This document shows, piece by piece, positions 6,640 to 10,871 of a stretch of 10,871 bases of DNA. Within the stretch, counting starts at the first letter, position 1; each line of letters starts with the position of its first letter. The DNA is from Ruminococcus sp. UBA3387 (GTDB lineage: Bacteria > Bacillota > Clostridia > Oscillospirales > Ruminococcaceae). Location of the stretch: assembly GCA_002358895.1 (NCBI GenBank), contig DEPR01000019.1:21072-31942 (forward strand). The letters run 5' to 3'. The notes beneath the pieces were generated by a model that was given only the letters and a program-made list of their open reading frames with translations, had not been told where the DNA came from and searched no databases. Position numbers and translations under genes: made by a program.

Positions 6640-7014
6640 ATGAAACTTATGGTAATAATTCTGAACAAGGTAGATGCACTTGAATACCTGTTGGAGGGGC
6701 TTTCGGCGGCAGGAATAGGCGGTGCTACAATTATTGAATCATCAGGACTTGCTATGACTCTTTCAAAGCTGGAAAGCAATATTATAAGTGCCTCAATCCG
6801 TGCATTATTCAGTGGTGATGAGGATAACAAGACTATTTTATCTGTTATCAAAAATGACCAGCTGGACCTGGCAAGACGTGTTGTTTATAACACGGTTGGT
6901 GATTTATCTTTGCCTAATACGGGTATTATGTTTACTGTGCCCATTGATTTTGCTGAGGGTATCAGGAAGGATTATAAGAGCCTTGGTGCAACGGAGAAAA
7001 AGGATGACGAGTAA
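6640..7014 (+). CDS. Diverged PII-like (GlnB-fold) protein
   Basis: A 124-residue soluble protein with the outline of a PII-type ferredoxin-like fold: strand MKLMVIILNK, helix VDALEYLLEGLSAAG, strand ATIIESSG, a variable loop at about 37-62, then a strand/helix pair (TILSVIKNDQLDLARRVVYNTVG) and a final strand TGIMFTVPIDFAEGI (94-108), resembling the 'G.IFV.pVe.a..irtge' end of GlnB. It lacks a recognisable T-loop Tyr and the 'TG.iGdGKIF' ATP loop, reading TVGDLSLPNTG instead. It is probably not a classical nitrogen sensor; another effector, or only the fold, is possible. GAGAGGGGA stands 6 bases before the ATG. It follows the LCP-like gene closely and probably shares its mRNA. The charged tail (EKKDDE) looks disordered. 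A CutA1 relative or an unrelated ferredoxin-fold family are the alternatives. Confidence 0.62.
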   Translation: MKLMVIILNKVDALEYLLEGLSAAGIGGATIIESSGLAMTLSKLESNIISASIRALFSGDEDNKTILSVIKNDQLDLARRVVYNTVGDLSLPNTGIMFTVPIDFAEGIRKDYKSLGATEKKDDE

Positions 7015-7028
7015 AATATTTACCGATA

Positions 7029-7071
7029 GTTCACAGAAAATTAATCAAGTTTCTTCTTTAATTTTGTGAAC
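7029..7071. repeat. Imperfect inverted repeat just upstream of the rimP promoter
   Basis: GTTCAC (7029-7034) pairs with GTGAAC (7066-7071), and AAAATTAA (7037-7044) with TTAATTTT (7058-7065). This gives a 14-bp stem with a 2-base AG bulge and a 13-base loop. No T-run follows on either strand, so it is not a typical terminator, although it lies where one is expected for the PII-like gene. It ends 3 bases before the -35. Confidence 0.6.
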
Positions 7072-7074
7072 CCC

Positions 7075-7103
7075 TTGAAAATGGTGAATTTGTGTGGTAT
7101 AAT
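7075..7103 (+). promoter_or_regulatory. Strong sigma-A promoter of the rimP-nusA-infB operon
   Basis: TTGAAA (7075-7080) and a perfect TATAAT (7098-7103) are 17 bases apart, with TG at 7095-7096 giving an extended -10. The expected transcript start is near 7110, leaving a leader of about 130 bases before rimP. Confidence 0.85.
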
Positions 7104-7109
7104 GTATAT

Positions 7110-7237
7110 GATAAGTTTTAATGAAAGGCTGGAATTTGACTTCCGGTCTTTTGGTTTTGTATGGGGATTTTTCTCCGATAATAAACGTAAATTGGTGGGG
7201 ACGCAGATACCCTGCGTCAGAAAGGAAGGGTGATTTT
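7110..7237 (+). ncRNA. Structured 5' leader of the rimP operon
   Basis: Three consecutive hairpins can be drawn. H1 is 7124-7134 with 7141-7151, 11 bp including two G-U pairs, a 6-base loop, then TGGTTTTG. H2 is GGGGA/TCTCC at 7163-7167 with 7172-7176, with a TTTT loop. H3 is GACGCAG/CTGCGTC at 7200-7206 with 7212-7218, a perfect 7 bp with a 5-base loop, just before the ribosome site AAAGGAAGGGTGAT. The frame of rimP stays open back to ATG 7121, but that ATG has no ribosome site and lies inside H1, so this is read as leader RNA. It matches no riboswitch class I know; a cis-regulatory or attenuation role is inference. Confidence 0.45.
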
Positions 7238-7723
7238 TTGGATAAAAACAATACCGTTTCCCGTATCAGAAAACTGGCACAGCCGTTATGTAATGAGTTG
7301 GAGCTGTTTCTCTGGGACGTGCGTTTTGAAAAAGAGGGCTCAAGCTGGTACCTTAAAGTTTTTATTGACAAAGACGGTGGAGTGGATATGAACGACTGTG
7401 AGGCTTTTACTCGTCCGTTCAACAAGATACTTGATGAAGAGGACCCTATTTCCGAAAGCTATGTGCTTGAGGTGGGAAGCCCTGGGCTTGGCAGGGATTT
7501 AAGACGCCCTGAACATTTTGAGGCCTGCATTAATGACCTTATAAAAATCAAGCTGTTCAGTCCGAGAGACGGACAGAAAGAATTCATTGCAGGATTGGAT
7601 TCTTTTGACAAGGAAAAGATTTATTGTCATCTTGTTGATGATGAGGCAAATCCGCTTGAGGCTGTTGAGTTCACTTTCAAAGAGTGTGCATCAATCAAGC
7701 TTTATGATGATGGGGATTTGTAA
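7238..7723 (+). CDS. rimP: Ribosome maturation factor RimP
   Basis: RimP binds the free 30S subunit and promotes its late assembly. The protein is 161 residues, close to the usual 150-160. The N-terminal domain (about 1-85) has the helix SRIRKLAQPLCNELELFLWDV, strands WYLKVFIDKDGGV, then MNDCEAFTRPFNKILDEEDP. The RimP signature near 77-92 reads VLEVGSPGLGRDLRRP, equivalent to the common 'EVSSPGLDRPL'. The C-terminal SH3-like domain (about 93-160) ends in strands FTFKECASIKLY. I chose TTG 7238: the ribosome site AAAGGAAGGG stands about 8 bases ahead, and the family begins at this point. The alternative ATG at 7121 would add 39 residues unlike any RimP and lacks a ribosome site. It is the first gene of the operon; nusA starts 64 bases after its stop. 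Confidence 0.93.
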   Translation: MDKNNTVSRIRKLAQPLCNELELFLWDVRFEKEGSSWYLKVFIDKDGGVDMNDCEAFTRPFNKILDEEDPISESYVLEVGSPGLGRDLRRPEHFEACINDLIKIKLFSPRDGQKEFIAGLDSFDKEKIYCHLVDDEANPLEAVEFTFKECASIKLYDDGDL

Positions 7724-7787
7724 TAAATCGACAGCTTTTATATATAGTTAATTAAAGTAAAATATACAGAGAGGATTGGTTTAGAAA

Positions 7788-8906
7788 ATGAATAAGGAAT
7801 TTTTTGAAGCGTTCAGCCAGTTTGAACAGGAAAACAATATGGACGCAGAGGTTTTGATTGAAACAATTAAGGCGGGTATTCTTCAGGCTATCAAGAAAGA
7901 ATATCCTGACAGCGAAAACATTCGTGTTGACATCAACCCTGAAACTCACAAGTTTGACGTAAGAGTTATCAAGGAAGTAGTTGAGGGTGAACCTGAAGAC
8001 CCTGCTAATCAGATGAACATTGACCAGGCGCTTACTATTTCAAAGAGAGCAAGAGTTGGCGGTGTTGTTGAAATCAAGGTTAATCCTGCTAAGTTCGGCA
8101 GAGTTGCTGCACAGAATGCAAAGCAGAACATCAAGCACAAAATCAAGGATTTTGAAAGAGAAAGACTTATTGCACAGTATGAAGACAAGGTTTGTGAATG
8201 TGTTCCTGCAACAGTTCAGAAGGTTGAACCTGCAACACTCAATGCTGTACTTACTATTGACAAGAACGACGTTTATCTTGTAAGAAACGAACAGATTCCT
8301 GGTGAAGTTCTTAAAGCAGGCGATATTATTCAGGTTTATGTTGTTGGCATTGCCAACCCTGACAGAAAGCCTTCTATCAAGATTTCAAGAACTCACAGAG
8401 AGCTTGTAAAGAGATTGTTTGAAAAGGAAATCCCTGAAATTCAGGACGGCACAGTTGAAGTCAAGTCAATTTCCCGTGTGGCAGGCGTAAGAAGCAAGAT
8501 TGCTGTTACAAGCAAGGACGAAAACGTAGACGCAGTCGGTGCTTGTATCGGTCCGAGAAAGTCAAGAATTTCTGCTATCGTTGACGAGCTTAACGGTGAA
8601 AAGATTGACGTTATCCCATACAGTGATGACCCTGCAGAATTTATTGCAAGAGCTCTGGCTCCATCAGATGTAGTCAAGGTTGTTCTTTCCGACAAGGAAG
8701 GCGTGCGTGAATGCAAGGTAGTTGTACCTGACAATCAGCTTTCCCTTGCTATTGGTAACAAGGGTCAGAATGCTAAGCTTGCGGCAGGTCTTACAGGCTA
8801 CAAGATTGATATTCTTGCTGAAAGCACAGCTGATGAACAGCTTGCAAAGGCCGCTGAAGAAGCTGTTGAAACAACAGATGATTCTGAACAGGATTTGTTT
8901 GAATAA
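7788..8906 (+). CDS. nusA: Transcription termination/antitermination factor NusA
   Basis: NusA binds RNA polymerase and nascent RNA, modulating pausing, termination and antitermination. The 372-residue length is normal for Firmicutes, which lack the acidic repeats of the proteobacterial form. The RNAP-binding N-terminal domain (about 1-125) includes EVLIETIKAGILQAIKKEY and AKFGRVAAQNAKQNI. The S1 domain follows at about 135-200 (ATVQKVEPATLNAVL, NEQIPGE), then KH1 (about 205-275) and KH2 (about 280-345). KH2 keeps its GxxG as GNKG at 323-326 in LAIGNKGQNAKLAA. In KH1 the loop reads GPRK at 255-258 (CIGPRKSRI), lacking the last Gly. After 345 comes a short acidic tail. The ribosome site AGAGAGG is 13 bases before the ATG, longer than usual; no other in-frame start fits. 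Confidence 0.97.
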   Translation: MNKEFFEAFSQFEQENNMDAEVLIETIKAGILQAIKKEYPDSENIRVDINPETHKFDVRVIKEVVEGEPEDPANQMNIDQALTISKRARVGGVVEIKVNPAKFGRVAAQNAKQNIKHKIKDFERERLIAQYEDKVCECVPATVQKVEPATLNAVLTIDKNDVYLVRNEQIPGEVLKAGDIIQVYVVGIANPDRKPSIKISRTHRELVKRLFEKEIPEIQDGTVEVKSISRVAGVRSKIAVTSKDENVDAVGACIGPRKSRISAIVDELNGEKIDVIPYSDDPAEFIARALAPSDVVKVVLSDKEGVRECKVVVPDNQLSLAIGNKGQNAKLAAGLTGYKIDILAESTADEQLAKAAEEAVETTDDSEQDLFE

Positions 8907-8910
8907 TTAT

Positions 8911-8935
8911 TTCAGACTTTAATAAAACGTCTGAA
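8911..8935. repeat. Hairpin in the nusA-ylxR gap
   Basis: TTCAGAC (8911-8917) and GTCTGAA (8929-8935) form a perfect 7-bp stem, extendable by TTT/AAA with one bulged base. It is not followed by a T-run, so it is not a standard terminator. It fills most of the 48-base gap before ylxR and may be an mRNA stability or processing element. Confidence 0.5.
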
Positions 8936-8954
8936 TCAAAGGAATGGTTCTATT

Positions 8955-9224
8955 ATGAAAACGAAGAAAATTCCCATGAGAATGTGTCTTGGGTGCAACG
9001 AAATGAAGCCGAAAAGAGAGCTTGTCAGGGTTGTTAAATCAAAAGAGGGAGAGATTTCTCTCGACCTGACAGGAAGAAAAGCCGGCAGAGGCGCATATAT
9101 ATGCAGGGATATTGAATGTCTCAAAGCTGCAAGAAAGGCAAGAAGGCTTGAAAAGAGTTTTGCCTGCAGGATAGATGATGAAGTTTATGACAGCATGGAG
9201 GTTGAACTGGAAAATGAGCAATAA
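8955..9224 (+). CDS. ylxR: YlxR/RnpM family RNA-binding protein
   Basis: An 89-residue basic protein of the YlxR family (DUF448, PF04296). In Bacillus subtilis it is named RnpM, because it binds the RNase P RNA and modulates RNase P activity. The family pattern is complete: RMCLGC at 9-14, KPKRELVRVV at 18-27, the turn LDLTGRKAGRGAYIC at 36-50 that forms the conserved surface, and the basic helix LKAARKARRLEKSF at 56-69. The two Cys of C-x-x-C plus C50 and C55 are typical. An AAAGGAA ribosome site lies about 10 bases before the ATG. It sits between nusA and ylxQ, its standard place in Gram-positive genomes, and its last 11 bases overlap the chosen ylxQ start, consistent with translational coupling. 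Confidence 0.93.
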   Translation: MKTKKIPMRMCLGCNEMKPKRELVRVVKSKEGEISLDLTGRKAGRGAYICRDIECLKAARKARRLEKSFACRIDDEVYDSMEVELENEQ

Positions 9225-9552
9225 CAAAATGGGGCTTATTACTATGTGCCGAAAAGCGGGAAAGCTTCAGATGGGTATGGATATGGTAAAGGATTCCTGC
9301 AAAGAGGGAAATGCAAAGGGCGTTTTTGTTGCAACGGATTTTTCTAAGAAGTCTTTGAAGGAAATCAAATACGTTTGTTATAATGAGAACGTTCCGCTTT
9401 ATGATCTTGGGCTGACTATGGAAGAAATCTGGTCGGAACTTGGAAAAAAAGTCGGTGTTATGTCTATTGATGACAAGGGCTTCTGCAAGGCTTGTATCAA
9501 AGGGCTTAAAGAAATCGAAATTGATGAAGACGAATTTTACAGCAACTACTAA
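9214..9552 (+). CDS. ylxQ: L7Ae/L30e/Gadd45-family RNA-binding protein YlxQ
   Basis: A 112-residue protein of the ribosomal L7Ae family (PF01248), equivalent to B. subtilis YlxQ, which binds kink-turn-like RNA. Family features are GLITMCRKAGKLQMGMDMV at 7-25 (usual 'lgLa.rAgklv.G.d.v'), the strand/helix pair AKGVFVATDFSKKSLKEI at 35-51, CYNENVPLYDLGLTMEEIWSELGKK at about 55-79, and the closing VGVMSIDDKGFCKAC at 80-94. The acidic tail after about 98 makes it slightly longer than the typical 100 residues. The start is ATG 9214, inside the end of ylxR, with GGAGG (9197-9201) 12 bases upstream. ATG 9229 is an alternative that would begin at MGLITM. It is followed directly by the infB ribosome site. 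Confidence 0.9.
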   Translation: MSNNKMGLITMCRKAGKLQMGMDMVKDSCKEGNAKGVFVATDFSKKSLKEIKYVCYNENVPLYDLGLTMEEIWSELGKKVGVMSIDDKGFCKACIKGLKEIEIDEDEFYSNY

Positions 9553-9564
9553 GGAGGTTTATGT

Positions 9565-10871
9565 TTGCCTATGAATATGAATAAATACAAACTTAACGAA
9601 CTGGCTAAGGATTTGAAGCTTACAAACAGCCAGGTTATAGAATGTCTTGAAAAATACAAGGGTGAAACAAAGAAGACAGTATCTTCACTGGCTATTGATG
9701 AAGTCAGCTTTGTACTGGAATACTTCACCCAGAACAATCAGGTGGAAAACTTTAATGAGTTCTTTGCTAATAATGTGAAGCCTGAACAGCCAAAGGCTGA
9801 AAAGCCTAAGGCAACCAAAAAGACTGAAAAGAAGCCTGAGGAAGAAAAGAAAACTGACCCTAAGGCTGAAGTAAAACCAAAGGCTGAGCCTAAAAAGGAA
9901 GAGCCTAAGGTAGAAAAGGCTCCTGCAAAGGAAGAAAAGAAGCTTGTTGAAAACAAGAAAAAGAAGGTTGAGCCTGCCAAGAAGAAGGACCACGGTGTAA
10001 AACAGCAGTTGGTAGGTGGCAAGTCTGTTGAAAAGGAAGACAAGGGTTATACTATTTCTTCTGATGATAACAGCAAGGGCAGAAGAACTATTGATACAAG
10101 AGGAAGCTATGTAGAGCTTGACAAATACAACGAAAAATATGACAACCTTGCCAACACAAAGCACAACAAGAGCAAGGACAACTTCACAAAGAAGCAGAAG
10201 CTTACTCAGAAGTCCCAGCAATATAAGAAACAGCAACACTCAACCAAGAGAGAAAGTGATCAGGACAGGCTGAACAGACTTGCACTTGAAAAGGCAAGAA
10301 AACAGCAGCTTAAGGTGCTTATCCCTGATGAAATCGTTGTTTCAGAGCTTGCAACAAGACTCAAGGTTACTGTATCTGAAGTAATCAAGAAGCTTATGGG
10401 TCTTGGTGTAATGGCAGGAATCAATGAGGTTATTGACTTCGACACAGCTTCACTGGTTGCAGAAGAACTGGGTGCAAAGGTTGAAAAGGAAGTTATTATT
10501 ACTATTGAAGAACGTCTTATTGACGACGAGGCTGACCCTGAGGAAAGCCTTGAAGAAAGATGCCCTGTTGTAGTTGTAATGGGACACGTTGACCACGGTA
10601 AGACTTCTATTCTTGACAGAATCAGAAACGCTAACGTTACAGCTTCCGAAGCAGGTGGTATTACACAGCACATCGGTGCTTATCAGGTTTATTATAACAA
10701 CAAGAAAATTACATTCCTTGATACTCCCGGACACGAAGCTTTCACTTCGATGAGAGCAAGAGGTGCTGACATCACTGACATTGCTATTCTGGTAGTAGCT
10801 GCTGATGACGGTATTATGCCTCAGACTATTGAGTCTATCAACCACGCAAAGGCTGCAGGAGTATCAATCAT
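9565..10871 (+). CDS. infB: Translation initiation factor IF-2, N-terminal part (3' truncated by window edge)
   Basis: IF-2 is the GTPase that brings fMet-tRNA to the 30S subunit and promotes subunit joining. About 435 residues are visible. Residues 5-58 form the first IF2_N domain ([21 protein letters not shown]). A low-complexity Lys/Glu/Pro/Ala linker runs from about 72 to 142, then a basic linker with [16 protein letters not shown]. The second IF2_N domain lies at about 250-310 ([18 protein letters not shown]). The G domain starts at about 333, with G1 GHVDHGKT at 340-347, G2 Thr at 367 (GGITQHIGA) and G3 DTPGHE at 386-391; G4 lies beyond the edge. The start is set at TTG 9565, 7 bases after AAGGAGGT (9551-9558). 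ATG 9571 or 9577 in the same frame would shorten it by 2 or 4 residues but lies 13 or 19 bases from the ribosome site. Confidence 0.97.
   Translation, partial: MPMNMNKYKLNELAKDLKLTNSQVIECLEKYKGETKKTVSSLAIDEVSFVLEYFTQNNQVENFNEFFANNVKPEQPKAEKPKATKKTEKKPEEEKKTDPKAEVKPKAEPKKEEPKVEKAPAKEEKKLVENKKKKVEPAKKKDHGVKQQLVGGKSVEKEDKGYTISSDDNSKGRRTIDTRGSYVELDKYNEKYDNLANTKHNKSKDNFTKKQKLTQKSQQYKKQQHSTKRESDQDRLNRLALEKARKQQLKVLIPDEIVVSELATRLKVTVSEVIKKLMGLGVMAGINEVIDFDTASLVAEELGAKVEKEVIITIEERLIDDEADPEESLEERCPVVVVMGHVDHGKTSILDRIRNANVTASEAGGITQHIGAYQVYYNNKKITFLDTPGHEAFTSMRARGADITDIAILVVAADDGIMPQTIESINHAKAAGVSI
9781..9990 (+). repeat. Low-complexity Lys/Glu/Pro/Ala-coding tract in infB
   Basis: Degenerate units encoding PKAE, KPKA and EPKKEEP recur with near-identical bases such as CCTAAGGCTGAA. 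This is the disordered linker between the two IF-2 N-terminal domains and probably varies in length between strains. Confidence 0.7.

Noticed and set aside
7121..7237. In-frame upstream extension of rimP from ATG 7121
   Set aside because: No ribosome site precedes it, it lies within a leader hairpin, and the added 39 residues resemble no RimP N-terminus. TTG 7238 has a strong ribosome site.
7045..7425. Minus-strand open frame across the rimP promoter and leader
   Set aside because: Runs against a strong promoter and rimP itself; no ribosome site or recognisable domain.
7724..7787. Possible internal promoter between rimP and nusA (TCGACA plus AT-rich run)
   Set aside because: No hexamer at proper spacing resembles TATAAT; the stretch is merely AT-rich.
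9685..10239. Long Leu/Phe/Val-rich open frame on the minus strand opposite infB
   Set aside because: It is the complement of Lys/Glu-rich codons (AAG read as CTT); no ribosome site, and infB is certain on the other strand.
10260..10845. Minus-strand Ser/Thr-rich open frames opposite the IF-2 G domain
   Set aside because: Shadow frames of infB with no start signal or family resemblance.
1..10871. CRISPR, tRNA/rRNA, insertion sequence, phage or defence genes
   Set aside because: No direct-repeat array, cloverleaf, transposase or terminal repeats were seen; gene content is housekeeping plus common accessory families.

Overview
The window looks like ordinary chromosomal sequence from a low-to-mid GC Firmicute, most likely a clostridium of the Ruminococcaceae/Oscillospiraceae type. 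The signs are strong AGGAGG ribosome sites, TTG starts behind good Shine-Dalgarno sequences, a rimP-nusA-ylxR-ylxQ-infB operon in the Gram-positive order, a LytR-CpsA-Psr-like protein, and an IF-2 with a Lys/Glu/Pro-rich linker and the clostridial '[12 protein letters not shown]' segment. The lineage is inferred from gene content and style; no 16S or other marker is present.

Layout. (1) 1-549: the 3' end of the acetolactate synthase large subunit (branched-chain amino acid synthesis), closed by a terminator. (2) 604-1812: an AI-2E family membrane protein, ending at a hairpin shared with the convergent minus-strand cluster. (3) 4880-1853, minus strand: alanine racemase, a small lipoprotein, a DUF3783-like protein and an EamA/DMT transporter, with a terminator-like hairpin between the lipoprotein and the DUF3783 gene. 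(4) 5004-5573, plus strand: a YpsA/DUF1273 SLOG-fold protein, divergent from alr and preceded by a near-consensus sigma-A promoter with an extended -10. (5) 5717-7014: a membrane-anchored, degenerate LCP-like protein followed by a small PII-like protein, apparently one transcription unit. (6) 7075-10871: a strong promoter and a roughly 130-nt structured leader, then rimP, nusA, ylxR (rnpM), ylxQ and infB (cut by the window edge). This last block is the conserved transcription/translation operon: 30S maturation, transcription elongation/antitermination, RNase P modulation, an L7Ae-type RNA-binding protein and initiation factor 2.

No mobile element, CRISPR array, tRNA, rRNA, toxin-antitoxin or defence system is visible, and no stretch longer than 300 bases lacks a gene. 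I do not see an undescribed multi-gene system. The points most worth a second look are the LCP-like protein that has lost the family's active-site arginines and sits with a diverged PII-like protein, the structured leader and adjoining inverted repeat at the rimP-infB promoter, a NusA KH1 loop reading GPRK instead of GxxG, and terminator-like hairpins placed directly before the ribosome sites of the next genes.
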